Source of the DNA: Providencia huaxiensis
Lineage (GTDB): Bacteria > Pseudomonadota > Gammaproteobacteria > Enterobacterales > Enterobacteriaceae
Assembly (NCBI RefSeq): GCF_002843235.3
Contig: NZ_CP031123.2
Coordinates: forward strand, 1,798,001-1,862,000
DNA length: 64,000 bases
Direction of reading: 5' to 3'
The notes beneath the pieces are model-generated. The model did not search any database. It had not been told where the DNA came from and saw nothing but the letters and a program-made list of their open reading frames with translations. The stretch's first letter is position 1. Each line of letters starts with the position of its first letter. Shown one piece after another: positions 10,711 to 19,512 of the stretch. The translations under genes and the position numbers were made by a program.

Positions 10711-10736
10711 TTGTGCGACGCTCAGCGCAAGCACAA
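10711..10736 (+). promoter_or_regulatory. Stem-loop in the leader of the DUF296-ECF operon
   Basis: TTGTGC and GCACAA form an outer six-base stem, with an inner CGC/GCG stem around a TCA loop. It ends 17 bases before the DUF296 ATG and just ahead of its ribosome site. It could control translation, but it matches no riboswitch class that I recognise. Confidence 0.4.
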
Positions 10737-10753
10737 TTATTAGGATTAATAAT

Positions 10754-11179
10754 ATGAATCAACTTTTATCACCCTATTCAAACGCTCGTTTTATTGCCAT
10801 CCGCTTAGTCCCTGGCGAAGATGTGATCTTAACATTAAGACAAAAAATTGAGCAGCATGGCCTAAAAGCTGCATTTATTGTCAGTAGTGTCGGCAGCTTA
10901 ACTGACGTTGCACTGCGTTTTGCAGGCCAAGAGAATACCTTTCAAACAACCGGTAAGTTTGAAATTGTTTCATTCATTGGCACGTTAGATGCCCAGGGTG
11001 AACACCTGCATTTATCTGTCTCCGATGAACACGGAAAAGTCCTCGGTGGTCATATGATGCCGGGTTGTACTGTTAGAACCACATTAGAGCTGGTTATTGG
11101 GGAACTTGAGAAAGTTAATTTCACTCGTGAGCCTTGCCCGTTGTCTGGTTATGAAGAGCTGATTATCACGTCTCGTTAA
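10754..11179 (+). CDS. DUF296 (PCC/PPC domain) protein
   Basis: A 141-residue single-domain protein of the DUF296 (plants and prokaryotes conserved) family. GEHLHLSVSDEHGKVLGGHMMPG holds the conserved histidines that bind a metal ion in family structures. Members are often called DNA-binding because the plant AHL proteins combine this domain with an AT-hook, but no AT-hook is present here, so small-molecule sensing or enzymatic function is equally possible. It lies 36 bp upstream of an ECF transporter operon in the same direction, which suggests a link to the transported substrate. AGGA precedes the ATG. Confidence 0.85.
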   Translation: MNQLLSPYSNARFIAIRLVPGEDVILTLRQKIEQHGLKAAFIVSSVGSLTDVALRFAGQENTFQTTGKFEIVSFIGTLDAQGEHLHLSVSDEHGKVLGGHMMPGCTVRTTLELVIGELEKVNFTREPCPLSGYEELIITSR

Positions 11180-11215
11180 TTTTATTATTTTATTACTGTA
11201 AGGAATGACTTTGTC

Positions 11216-11797
11216 ATGGGTAAAATGTCGATTATCTCTAGTCGCACTCTGACCTTAATTGTGTTTTCTATTGCCATTAATATGGTCATTGGCCAATTAA
11301 GTTCGATGCTAAAATTGCCTATATTTTTAGATTCTATCGGAACGCTAATTTGTGCATTATTAGCTGGCCCTTGGGTTGCATTATTGAGTGGCTTATTAAC
11401 GAATTTATTATGGGGTTTACTCAGTGGCCCAATTGCAGCGGCTTTTGCCCCTGTAGCAATGATGATTGGCCTGAGTGCTGGGTTATTAGCCCGTGCAGGT
11501 GGTTTTCGCACCTTACCAAGAGTGATCTTATCCGGTGTTGTGATTACTTTTGCGTTAATGATCGTTGCAGTTCCCATTCGCACTTACTTATTCGCAGGAA
11601 CAACTGGTAGTGGAGCTGACTTTTTTGTCGCGTATTTTCATGCAGTTGGCGATAACTTATTAGAGTCAGTGGCAATTACGGTATTAGGCGCCAATATTAC
11701 AGATAAAGTCGCATCAGCCATTATTGCTTGGTTACTGGTTCGACAATTACCAGAACGCGTTCAACGTAATTACCCAAATATGGCTAAGGTCCGTTAG
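11216..11797 (+). CDS. ECF transporter substrate-binding (S) component
   Basis: A 193-residue membrane protein with about five to six hydrophobic segments. The sequence LPIFLDSIGTLICALLAGPWVALLSGLLTNL is typical of ECF S components, which bind the vitamin or other small substrate in the membrane and dock on the energising module. The substrate cannot be read from sequence; riboflavin-like, queuosine-precursor or other ligands are all possible. It is followed directly by T and two ATPase genes, so this is a dedicated (group I style) ECF importer. ECF systems are uncommon in enteric bacteria and E. coli lacks this locus. Confidence 0.8.
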   Translation: MGKMSIISSRTLTLIVFSIAINMVIGQLSSMLKLPIFLDSIGTLICALLAGPWVALLSGLLTNLLWGLLSGPIAAAFAPVAMMIGLSAGLLARAGGFRTLPRVILSGVVITFALMIVAVPIRTYLFAGTTGSGADFFVAYFHAVGDNLLESVAITVLGANITDKVASAIIAWLLVRQLPERVQRNYPNMAKVR

Positions 11798-12502
11798 ATG
11801 CATCCATTTACCTCGCTGACAATTTGGTTTTGGCTCAGTATAACTTCGCTTTTTTTACCATTGGGTTGGCCATTAATTCTGCTAGGTTGCAGCACTTTCG
11901 CTGCTTTAATATTTTGGCGGCCAGCCCGCCACCGTTGGAAGATTGTTGCATGGATTATGCTTCCCATGGCTGCAGGGCTTTGGTTAATTCATGGTGGATG
12001 GCTAGCTCAGCTATTAACTGGAGCCACTTTAAAAAATAGCCGCCCTGAATTTGCGTTGGCATTGTGGTTTAAGTTATTAACGATTATTAGTGCTTCTCAA
12101 CTTTGGCTGCAGTATGTACCGACTGAACGCTTTATTCGGGCTTTATTTGCTAGCCGTTTACCTGCGAGTTTCGCTTACCTACTCGCTGGCCCATTACTAC
12201 TTGCCGAACAACTTCGTCAACAATTAGGCACCATCCGTGAAGCACAAATAGCCAGAGGCGTTCCTCTTGATGGTCGCTTTTGGCAACGTATTACATCGTT
12301 ACCTGCCCTATTGTTTCCACTTGCCAGTAATACCTTGAGTGAACTGAGTATTCGTGGCGCTGCATTAGATATGCGTGGCTTTCGTTATTGTACTAAACGC
12401 ACGACATTGAACCCACCGGTGGATAGCACCCACCAAGCCTTGCTCAGGTATGGGTTAGTTTTGTTAATTGTTATTGAAGGCGGTCTTTCTCTGTGGTGGT
12501 GA
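11798..12502 (+). CDS. ecfT: ECF transporter transmembrane (T) component
   Basis: A 234-residue EcfT scaffold. It has several membrane segments in the first 130 residues, then the two coupling helices with the conserved Ala/Met-Arg-Gly signatures IARGVP and DMRGFR, which contact the ATPases. The start ATG follows the S-component stop codon directly, and the last bases overlap the next gene, so translation is coupled through the cassette. Confidence 0.88.
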   Translation: MHPFTSLTIWFWLSITSLFLPLGWPLILLGCSTFAALIFWRPARHRWKIVAWIMLPMAAGLWLIHGGWLAQLLTGATLKNSRPEFALALWFKLLTIISASQLWLQYVPTERFIRALFASRLPASFAYLLAGPLLLAEQLRQQLGTIREAQIARGVPLDGRFWQRITSLPALLFPLASNTLSELSIRGAALDMRGFRYCTKRTTLNPPVDSTHQALLRYGLVLLIVIEGGLSLWW

Positions 12503-13356
12503 ATTTACAACAAATGCGCTTCATTCCACAAGGCGCGGAACAGTCCCTATTAGGGCCAATTGACCTTCAGCTCAATGCAGGCCAATGGCTATGTGTATTG
12601 GGTGGTAACGGTAGTGGAAAAAGTACGTTAGCACAAATACTTGCAGGTTGGCACAATGACCTCATTCAGGGGGAAATTGAAGGAGCCGCAGAGGTATTGC
12701 AAGCCCCCTTAGCTGACAGCTCTGTGGTTCAGGCGTCTATCTCACGCCAACTTGTTCAGCAATCCCCCCAATTACAACTTTCAGGCTGCGCGTTTACCGT
12801 TGAACAGGAAATTGCGTTCGGGCCTGAGAACCTTGGTTTAACACCCGACGAAATTAGTGAGCGAGTTGAAGTTGCCATTGAACTCACATTTTGTGAGGCA
12901 CTGCGTACGCGCCACCCTGCCACCTTATCCGGCGGTGAAGCACAACGCGTTGTGTTAGCAAGTGCATTAGCGATGCAGCCTAAACTCCTGTTACTTGATG
13001 AAGCTTTTAGTCGGCTAACACCCAGTGCAACACAGCGCATATTAGCCCAGTTACAACGCTATACAGAACAAACGGGCTGCAGCATTATTTTTTTTGAACG
13101 TAACTTACTACCGGCTATCAGTTTCTGTGGCCTATTTCTTTTGCTAAGTACGGGGCAAGCCTTTCAAGAAGCAGGAAAAATGGTCTCAACAGGCGGTTTA
13201 AATGATGTTTTTCTTGATGCTCTTGAAACAATCAATATGCCAGATGCATGGCGGGTGATAGGTGAGCTGGTCAAATTAGAGCATTGGCAAGAAAATATTC
13301 CCCACGATGAAGCGCAATTGCTACAGATGTTTAAGGAGCAATATGTTACAGCTTAA
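12493..13356 (+). CDS. ECF transporter ATPase A1
   Basis: ABC ATPase of about 285 residues. Walker A is GGNGSGKST, the signature is LSGGE and Walker B is LLLLDEAF. The switch histidine normally found after the D-loop region is absent: the sequence reads SIIFFERNLL where most ATPases have a histidine. The start is one of three consecutive GTG codons at 12493-12499, overlapping the stop codon of the T gene. With its intact signature but altered H-loop it probably forms an asymmetric heterodimer with the next ATPase. The C-terminus overlaps the next gene by 14 bases. Confidence 0.88.
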   Translation: MVVNLQQMRFIPQGAEQSLLGPIDLQLNAGQWLCVLGGNGSGKSTLAQILAGWHNDLIQGEIEGAAEVLQAPLADSSVVQASISRQLVQQSPQLQLSGCAFTVEQEIAFGPENLGLTPDEISERVEVAIELTFCEALRTRHPATLSGGEAQRVVLASALAMQPKLLLLDEAFSRLTPSATQRILAQLQRYTEQTGCSIIFFERNLLPAISFCGLFLLLSTGQAFQEAGKMVSTGGLNDVFLDALETINMPDAWRVIGELVKLEHWQENIPHDEAQLLQMFKEQYVTA

Positions 13357-14143
13357 CAATCTGAGTTATCGTTGGCCAAGTTCAACTATTGATAATATAC
13401 AATCTTTATCTCTATCTATTCACCCTGGTGAATGGGTTGCTTTGGTTGGGGATAATGGTGCAGGAAAATCAACATTGTTGCGCCTTTTAGCGGGGTTATT
13501 ACACCCCACACAAGGCGACATTCTGCTTGATAGCCAGCCGCTTCACCTTCTCTCTTCACCACAAAGAGCCAACCATATCGGCATTTTATTCCAAGAAGCT
13601 GAGAAACAAATTTTTCATAGTTGTGTGCGTGATGAAATTGCGTTTGGCTTAAAACGCCAGAAATATCATAAACGTGATATTCAAGACCGAGTACATCAGG
13701 CACTTGAAATTTGCCATCTATCCGACGTAGCGGATAAACACCCTTTAGATTTGCATGCAGGCCAACGTAGGATGGTTGCTGTTGCTTGTTTAGAGGCTGT
13801 TTCCCCTAAGCTATTGCTACTTGATGAACCAAGCCGTGACTTTGATGCCTTTTGGATGCGAAAATTTGAAGATTGGCTGACATTACAACGCGAAAAAGGG
13901 GTAACTGTCGTTTCGATTAGCCACGACCTTGATTTTGTTGCCCGCCATTTTCAGCGTGTATTGCATCTATCAAAGGGGAATCTAATCGCTGATGGTCAGC
14001 CACTGGAAGTATTAGGTCATCCAGAGTTACAAGTTGAAAGCCCACTTCCCGCACCGACATTGATGTCACTTAGTCAGCAACTACAAATAAATACCACGGA
14101 TACCACTCTCTCTTCATGGGTCACTCATTTGATTCGCCAATAG
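13343..14143 (+). CDS. ECF transporter ATPase A2
   Basis: ABC ATPase of 266 residues. Walker A is GDNGAGKST, Walker B LLLLDEPS and the switch histidine is present in SISHDL, but the signature motif is degenerate (LHAGQ in place of LSGGQ). Paired with A1, one composite ATP site would have an A1 Walker A without H-loop histidine facing this degenerate signature, while the other would be canonical. The ATG at 13343 has AAGGAG seven bases upstream and overlaps the end of A1. It is the last gene of the cassette and is convergent with purC. Confidence 0.88.
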   Translation: MLQLNNLSYRWPSSTIDNIQSLSLSIHPGEWVALVGDNGAGKSTLLRLLAGLLHPTQGDILLDSQPLHLLSSPQRANHIGILFQEAEKQIFHSCVRDEIAFGLKRQKYHKRDIQDRVHQALEICHLSDVADKHPLDLHAGQRRMVAVACLEAVSPKLLLLDEPSRDFDAFWMRKFEDWLTLQREKGVTVVSISHDLDFVARHFQRVLHLSKGNLIADGQPLEVLGHPELQVESPLPAPTLMSLSQQLQINTTDTTLSSWVTHLIRQ

Positions 14144-14162
14144 CCGCCTTGGGTTAATGGCT

Positions 14163-14188
14163 AAAAAAATAGCCTGCAATGCAGGCTA
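14163..14188 (-). terminator. Rho-independent terminator of purC
   Basis: On the minus strand the eight-base stem TAGCCTGC / GCAGGCTA with a three-base loop is followed by seven T. It lies 28 bp after the purC stop codon. Confidence 0.85.
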
Positions 14189-14216
14189 AAATATCATTCA
14201 AATTATAGGAAATTGA

Positions 14217-14930
14217 TTAATCTAACTGCACGCCAATACGACGTGCGACTTCTTCGTAAGCCTCAATTAAGCCGCCAAGGCTCTGACGAAAACGGTCTTT
14301 ATCCATTTTATTGAGCGTTTCTTTGTCCCATAAACGGCTACCGTCTGGAGAAAACTCATCGCCTAAGACGACTTGGCCTTTATACAAGCCAAACTCCAGT
14401 TTAAAATCGACTAAAATTAGCCCTGCATCAGCAAAAATTTTACTGAGCACTTCATTGGCTTTGTAGCTTAGCTCACGCATTTTTGCCAAGTTTTCTTTAC
14501 TCACCCAGCCAAATGTCTCACAGTACGATTCATTCACCATCGGGTCGTGCTTGGCATCGTCCTTTAAGAATAAATCAAATAAAGGCGGGTTTAACTCCAT
14601 GCCTTCTTCAACACCTAAGCGTTTTACCAGTGAACCTGCTGCACGGTTGCGGATCACACACTCAACAGGCACCATATCTAACTTTTTCACCAGAGCTTCT
14701 GTGTCAGACAATAATGCTTCCATTTGCGTTGGAATACCGGCGGCTTCTAATTTGCTCATAATGAAATGGTTAAATTTGTTATTTACCATACCTTTACGGT
14801 CAAACTGCTCGATACGTTCACCATCGAGTGCTGATGTATCATTACGGAACTCCAGAACCAGTAGATCAGGATCCTCTGTGGTATAGACTGTTTTTGCCTT
14901 ACCACGATACAACTCAGCTTTCTTTTGCAT
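14217..14930 (-). CDS. purC: Phosphoribosylaminoimidazole-succinocarboxamide synthase (SAICAR synthetase)
   Basis: Joins CAIR and aspartate with ATP in de novo purine synthesis. The product is 237 residues, exactly the E. coli length, starting [16 protein letters not shown], with the family motifs [25 protein letters not shown] and LVDFKLEFG. The ATG at 14930 is chosen by comparison with E. coli; an upstream in-frame ATG adds three residues. A PurR operator overlapping the -35 element lies about 220 bp upstream, giving an unusually long leader. The E. coli neighbours bamC and dapA lie upstream, separated here by one extra gene. Confidence 0.97.
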   Translation of the reverse strand: MQKKAELYRGKAKTVYTTEDPDLLVLEFRNDTSALDGERIEQFDRKGMVNNKFNHFIMSKLEAAGIPTQMEALLSDTEALVKKLDMVPVECVIRNRAAGSLVKRLGVEEGMELNPPLFDLFLKDDAKHDPMVNESYCETFGWVSKENLAKMRELSYKANEVLSKIFADAGLILVDFKLEFGLYKGQVVLGDEFSPDGSRLWDKETLNKMDKDRFRQSLGGLIEAYEEVARRIGVQLD

Positions 14931-15127
14931 CTTACACACTCCAGAGATGTGATTAAACTAAACAAAATCAACCTGCACAGCAGATTCAGATAAGTAACAG
15001 AAGAACAAAAACCAACCAAATGGCCTATTCATTGTTAATTTTCTGCTCTGTTTCAGTCAGTTACTGAAATTCACCATGCGAAACGCTAACTAGCTGATAT
15101 TCAATATTTTATAATTCACTGCTAATC

Positions 15128-15156
15128 ATGATAATAAAATTCCCGAGCAGACGCAA
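15128..15156 (-). promoter_or_regulatory. purC promoter
   Basis: On the minus strand TTGCGT (4 of 6) is separated by 17 bp from TATCAT (5 of 6). The -35 hexamer lies inside the PurR operator. The distance to the purC start implies a leader of about 190 nt. Confidence 0.65.
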
Positions 15157-15166
15157 ACGATTACTT
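15151..15166. promoter_or_regulatory. PurR operator of purC
   Basis: ACGCAAACGATTACTT matches the PurR consensus ACGCAAACGTTTTCNT at 14 of 16 positions and overlaps the -35 element of the purC promoter. Repression by PurR with hypoxanthine or guanine is expected. Confidence 0.8.
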
Positions 15167-15351
15167 AACCATAAACACTGATTTTTTGTCCATTTGTTTT
15201 AGGTGAAAATATGAAAAATAAAATTAGCGTTGCAGAGAGGAAAAAATTAAAACTAACGAAAGGCCAATTAATAATTAGCTAAGCATATAAATTACGATAG
15301 AAATAACATGAACCAAATACAGAGAATAAATCATTAGAGAGGTTATTCTAT

Positions 15352-15999
15352 TTAGATTAAGGGCGTTTTACTGATGGCCACCAACCTATATGTATGAATA
15401 TCAATATCTTTCCCCCAATACAACTCCATCCAATTTAAGTAAAAATCATCCATATCTTTAATCGGGATCAATAGGCGGTTTTCTTCTTCACCATTTGAGG
15501 CGTAAACATAATATTTTTTATCAAATGCCCAATTGATCATCGTTTCCCAAAAACGTTGACCTGCATCTGTTTGCTCTTCATCGGTTACCATAATGCAATA
15601 TGTATTAAGAAGGTAAGCAAAAAACTGACGAGGTAAATCTTTGATAATTTTAATATATTGATGAGCAGTGCTTCGCCAAACTTTAATTTGTGTGCACGTT
15701 ATCTTCCCGATCACAATGTCTTTGCGAAATTTTAGTTCAACGAGATAAAGAGTTTCCGGCTTTTCCCCATTAGCAATCAAGCGATATTGTTGTTTCCTGA
15801 GTGATTTTACGAGTCGGTAACCTTCCGGTATATCAAACCCCTGCAAACTAAAGTCTATTACCCCTTTAGTTAGAAAACACTGTGTATTTTCTATATTACT
15901 GGCTGTTATTCTCAATTTTTGGTTAAACTCAGCCCCTGATATTTTCCTTGGCATACAATCACGACTATTTTTGATGGGTTTCATCGCGTGATTATCCAT
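15352..15999 (-). CDS. Hypothetical protein between bamC and purC
   Basis: A 215-residue protein that I do not recognise. It has no signal peptide or membrane segment, a basic N-terminal third, many aromatic residues, and a C-terminal region with WAFDKKYYVYASNGEEE and MELYWGKDIDIHTYRL. The start ATG at 15999 has AAGGAG eight bases upstream. It is inserted between bamC and purC, which are adjacent in E. coli, and it lies after the bamC terminator, so it likely has its own promoter. A species-restricted or horizontally acquired gene is possible. Confidence 0.7.
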   Translation of the reverse strand: MDNHAMKPIKNSRDCMPRKISGAEFNQKLRITASNIENTQCFLTKGVIDFSLQGFDIPEGYRLVKSLRKQQYRLIANGEKPETLYLVELKFRKDIVIGKITCTQIKVWRSTAHQYIKIIKDLPRQFFAYLLNTYCIMVTDEEQTDAGQRFWETMINWAFDKKYYVYASNGEEENRLLIPIKDMDDFYLNWMELYWGKDIDIHTYRLVAISKTPLI

Positions 16000-16133
16000 C
16001 CCTCTTCTCCTTGATGTTAGCGATTTTCGTTGAAGTATATCCGAAAATAGTGGGATGACAAATCCATCAAACTTAATTTAGCCCTATCAATAATTGATGT
16101 TTATAACGCCACTACGCGATTAAAATTACCCAT

Positions 16134-16167
16134 AAAAAAACCGCAGCTTGCATTTAAGCTACGGTTT
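16134..16167 (-). terminator. Rho-independent terminator of dapA-bamC
   Basis: On the minus strand an AAACCG(T)AGCTT / AAGCT(G)CGGTTT stem with a six-base loop is followed by seven T, about 24 bp after the bamC stop codon. Confidence 0.88.
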
Positions 16168-16191
16168 AATTAACAATCTCAAAATGTTGAA

Positions 16192-17247
16192 TTATGACTT
16201 TTTAGCGGGTGCTTTACTAAACGCTGCTTTCAGCGCGGCAACCATTTCATCATTTTGTTTTTGTGTTAAAGGCACACCTTTAGTGGTGATAAATTGCAGT
16301 GTACTACGGTTATTTAAGTCACCGACCTGCACTTTATAGTCTGCTTCTGGCACAGTTGGGTCATCAATGCCCAAAGCCTGCCATTCTGAGCTGCTTAAAC
16401 CTTTGTAAGTCACCATTACAGAACCACTTGAACGTGTACGGTCACCCACTTTCATACCAACACTTTCTAAGGTGTGAGGTAAACGCTCCCATACTGCGTC
16501 AAATGGTGCACGAACGACAATTAAAGGTAAGCCAGTATCATCACTACCCGTTTGAACATCTATAATGCCATACGCGTTTTGAATGCTACCTTTGTTTGAG
16601 GTATCACGTAACGTATATAAGTTATCGGTTAATTCATTCAATAACAGCTTGTTATATCGTTGAGTTTCGACAACATCGGTAATTGTCTCTCCACCTTGAC
16701 GTAAACCTAAGCTTGTTACCGTCAATGCCATCATACCGTTTTCGGGTTGTACCGTGACTTTATGGCGGCTTTCAATTGGAACGTTTTCATCTGCACGGTC
16801 CCATTTCACCCAATCGGTTTCAATTGAGCGAGAACCATCATCTTTAGAGGACACTGGAATATTTCTTTGCTCTAAGATCATTGTAACTTGTGACCAAAGC
16901 GCACTATTTTCAGGTGTATTTTCTAGCAACAAACGGCTTGCTTGAGCGCTATCCTCTGTACGAGAACCCGCTAATTGCGAAATTGTCAGTACTGGTGGAC
17001 GAATGTCTAACGCTTTTCCTATTGCCCCTGTTGATGTGGCTTTAGGGATATCATACTCACCATTTTGTTCTGGTAATGTCAGCCCTTGTGGCACATTCAA
17101 CACTTTCAATGGCGCAGCATTGAGATATTCCTCATCACCACTGACCTGACGTTTATAGCGCTGATCGCTGGAGCAGGCTGCCAGTAACACGACAAGTGAC
17201 AGGCCAGCAACCTTCATAACCTTCGATTTTTGCAATAATGTTGCCAT
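16192..17247 (-). CDS. bamC: Outer membrane protein assembly factor BamC
   Basis: Lipoprotein subunit of the BAM complex that inserts beta-barrel proteins in the outer membrane. The 351-residue precursor has a lipobox LLAAC and then the conserved unstructured lasso segment SSDQRYKRQVSGDEEYL that contacts BamD, followed by two helix-grip domains. It lies 16 bp behind dapA on the same strand, as in E. coli, so the two genes are one transcript closed by a terminator. Confidence 0.96.
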   Translation of the reverse strand: MATLLQKSKVMKVAGLSLVVLLAACSSDQRYKRQVSGDEEYLNAAPLKVLNVPQGLTLPEQNGEYDIPKATSTGAIGKALDIRPPVLTISQLAGSRTEDSAQASRLLLENTPENSALWSQVTMILEQRNIPVSSKDDGSRSIETDWVKWDRADENVPIESRHKVTVQPENGMMALTVTSLGLRQGGETITDVVETQRYNKLLLNELTDNLYTLRDTSNKGSIQNAYGIIDVQTGSDDTGLPLIVVRAPFDAVWERLPHTLESVGMKVGDRTRSSGSVMVTYKGLSSSEWQALGIDDPTVPEADYKVQVGDLNNRSTLQFITTKGVPLTQKQNDEMVAALKAAFSKAPAKKS

Positions 17248-17263
17248 TAAAATTCCCTAAATT

Positions 17264-18172
17264 TTACAGTAACCCAGCGAGCTTCAAGGCTTCCTCAACT
17301 TTTTGCTGGCCTGAGGTGGTTAACGGTGTCATTGGCAACCGTAATGTACCATCTGCAATCAGACCTAAGCGATGACAGCCCCACTTCGCTGGAATTGGAT
17401 TTGGTTCAACAAATAACTGAAGATGAAGCCCCATCAGTTTTTTATTTAATTCACGCGCCTCAGTATATTTGCCTGCAAGCGCTAAGTCACACATTTTTAC
17501 CATCTGCGGTGCAGCAACGTTGGATGTGACTGAAATAACGCCTTGACCACCCAGTTGCATGAAATCAAGTGCTGTTGCGTCATCACCTGTTAACAGTACA
17601 AAATTATCATCAACCAGTTCTTTGATTTGATGAACCCTAGCTAAGTTCCCTGTTGCTTCTTTAATTGCAACAATATTCGCCAGTTTTGCTAAACGCCCCA
17701 CGGTTTCAGGCAACATATCACAGCCCGTCCGTGATGGTACATTATAAAGAATTTGTGGCAAGCTGGTGTTTTCTGATATTGCTTTAAAATGCTGATATAA
17801 CCCTTCCTGAGAAGGCCTATTATAATAAGGTGTTACTGTCAGGCAAGCAACTACACCGCTGTTTTCAAAATCATTTGTCAGAGAAATAGCTTCCGCTGTC
17901 GCATTTGCACCCGCACCTGCAATAATAGGAATACGGCCATCTGCTAACTCGAGTGTCGCTTTTACGACATCGACATGCTCTTTATGCGTTAAGGTTGCTG
18001 ACTCGCCAGTTGTACCAACAGAAACAATAGCAGTTGTTCCACTTTCAACATGGTAATCCACCAATTTTTTTAGGCTGGCTTTATCTAAACGCCCTGCCGA
18101 ATCCATTGGTGTGATAACTGCAACAATGCTTCCCGTTAAAAAATCTTTATAATTTGCGTTTCCATTAGCCAT
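17264..18172 (-). CDS. dapA: 4-hydroxy-tetrahydrodipicolinate synthase
   Basis: Condenses pyruvate with aspartate semialdehyde, the first step of the lysine/diaminopimelate branch. The 302-residue TIM-barrel protein has VGTTGES (substrate and proton relay), YNVPSRTG (catalytic tyrosine) and [10 protein letters not shown] (Schiff-base lysine). It is ten residues longer at the N-terminus than E. coli DapA; the chosen ATG at 18172 has GAGGGGG upstream. It is divergent from gcvR, leaving 287 bp for both promoters, in which I recognised no lysine riboswitch. Confidence 0.96.
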   Translation of the reverse strand: MANGNANYKDFLTGSIVAVITPMDSAGRLDKASLKKLVDYHVESGTTAIVSVGTTGESATLTHKEHVDVVKATLELADGRIPIIAGAGANATAEAISLTNDFENSGVVACLTVTPYYNRPSQEGLYQHFKAISENTSLPQILYNVPSRTGCDMLPETVGRLAKLANIVAIKEATGNLARVHQIKELVDDNFVLLTGDDATALDFMQLGGQGVISVTSNVAAPQMVKMCDLALAGKYTEARELNKKLMGLHLQLFVEPNPIPAKWGCHRLGLIADGTLRLPMTPLTTSGQQKVEEALKLAGLL

Positions 18173-18459
18173 AGCGATACCCCCTCAATAATTGAACCCC
18201 CATGTTACTTTTTCATTTCAAAGAAGAAAACCACCCAACAGCAAGAATTTAATGAATTTTGTTAATGCCGAGGACATTAACTTAAATAGAAGTAATAATT
18301 CACTGATATTTCTCGCAAGAGTCTATTTCCCCTCTTGGCAGATTCCCTTTTTTATGGTTTCCTTACCTTCATAGTCAGTCAGTTTTTAATGCCCGAATTT
18401 TACGGCGATATTCTAATCAAATATTTAACTGACATAATTACAATACTAAGGAATAGACT

Positions 18460-19017
18460 TTGCCTAAGACTGAACAGCAATTTCTTGTCATTACTGCGCT
18501 GGGAACAGATCGTCCGGGCATTGTGAATACCATTACACGCCTCGTCAGCGAGTGTGACTGTAATATTGAAGATAGTCGCTTAGCGATGTTTGGCAAGGAA
18601 TTCACCTTTATTATGATGTTATCCGGCAGCTGGAATGCGATCACCCTTTTAGAGGCAACATTACCACCTAAAGGCGCTGAGCTTGATTTGCTCATCGTAA
18701 TGAAAAGAACCCAGAGTGTCCAAACAACCTATTACCCATCAACCGTAACCGTGAATATTGTTGTCGACGATGCACCTCGTATTGTCGAGCAATTCACAAA
18801 TTTATTCACAACTTCGCAGTGTAATATCGCAGAGCTTGTTTCTAAAACACAACCAGCCAATAATGATATGCCCGCTCAACTGGAGATTCAGATTACTGCA
18901 CACGACCCGTTGGACGATAATGGCATAATTATAAAAAATAAATTTCAACAACTGTGTACAATGCTAAATGCCAAAGGCAACATAAGTATTGTTAACAACC
19001 CCAATATGCAAAGTTAA
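18460..19017 (+). CDS. gcvR: Glycine cleavage system transcriptional repressor GcvR
   Basis: ACT-domain protein that in E. coli binds the activator GcvA and blocks gcv operon activation when glycine is low. The 185-residue product begins with FLVITALGTDRPGIVNTITR and carries two ACT domains, with NIEDSRLAMFGKEFTFIM and NIAELVSKTQPANN as the conserved parts. The start is a TTG at 18460 preceded by AAGGAA; no ATG is suitably placed. It is followed 14 bp later by bcp, the E. coli order. Confidence 0.93.
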   Translation: MPKTEQQFLVITALGTDRPGIVNTITRLVSECDCNIEDSRLAMFGKEFTFIMMLSGSWNAITLLEATLPPKGAELDLLIVMKRTQSVQTTYYPSTVTVNIVVDDAPRIVEQFTNLFTTSQCNIAELVSKTQPANNDMPAQLEIQITAHDPLDDNGIIIKNKFQQLCTMLNAKGNISIVNNPNMQS

Positions 19018-19031
19018 CGGAGATATATGTA

Positions 19032-19502
19032 ATGAACCCATTGAAAGCCGGTGATAAGGCGCCTCAATTTAGCCTTCCTGACCAAGATGGTGAGCTCATC
19101 AATCTTTCTGATTATCAGGGTCAACGCGTATTAGTTTACTTTTATCCTAAAGCGATGACGCCTGGCTGTACTGTTCAAGCGTGTGGTCTACGTGATGAAA
19201 TGGATACACTTAAAGCGAAAGGTGTCGAGGTATTAGGTATTAGCACAGACAAGCCAGAAAAACTGTCTCGTTTCGCTGAAAAAGAGATGTTGAACTTCAC
19301 TTTATTATCAGATGAAGACCACCAAGTATGTGAGCAATTTGGAGTTTGGGGTGAAAAACAATTCATGGGGAAAACCTATGATGGAATTCATCGTATTAGC
19401 TTCCTCGTTGACCCTACTGGGAAAATAGAGCACGTCTTTGACAATTTTAAAACCAGTAACCACCACGAAATCGTGCTTGATTACATAAATACACACGCTT
19501 AA
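19032..19502 (+). CDS. bcp: Thioredoxin-dependent thiol peroxidase
   Basis: Peroxiredoxin of 156 residues reducing hydrogen and organic peroxides. YFYPKAMTPGCTVQACGLRD contains the peroxidatic cysteine and, five residues on, the resolving-type cysteine of the Bcp/PrxQ group. It sits directly behind gcvR, as in E. coli, with its own ribosome site (GGAGAT). Confidence 0.95.
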   Translation: MNPLKAGDKAPQFSLPDQDGELINLSDYQGQRVLVYFYPKAMTPGCTVQACGLRDEMDTLKAKGVEVLGISTDKPEKLSRFAEKEMLNFTLLSDEDHQVCEQFGVWGEKQFMGKTYDGIHRISFLVDPTGKIEHVFDNFKTSNHHEIVLDYINTHA

Positions 19503-19512
19503 TCGTCACTGC

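Larger units (their letters stand above)
10177..10753. other. Intergenic region upstream of the DUF296-ECF operon
   Basis: About 580 bp, AT-rich, between divergent genes. Visible signals are a candidate promoter at 10616-10643 and a GC-richer stem-loop at 10711-10736, both feeding the DUF296 gene. The rest shows no reading frame or known operator. I looked for vitamin riboswitch hallmarks, as ECF importers often have them, and recognised none. Confidence 0.5.

Noticed and set aside
10177..10753. A vitamin riboswitch ahead of the ECF operon
   Set aside because: I looked for TPP, cobalamin, FMN and preQ1 hallmarks and saw only a simple stem-loop.
15211..15282. A 23-codon plus-strand frame (MKNKISVAERKKLKLTKGQ...) after an AGGTG site in the purC leader region
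   Set aside because: Very Lys-rich, in AT-rich DNA, with no conserved context or promoter that I could define; too short to support.
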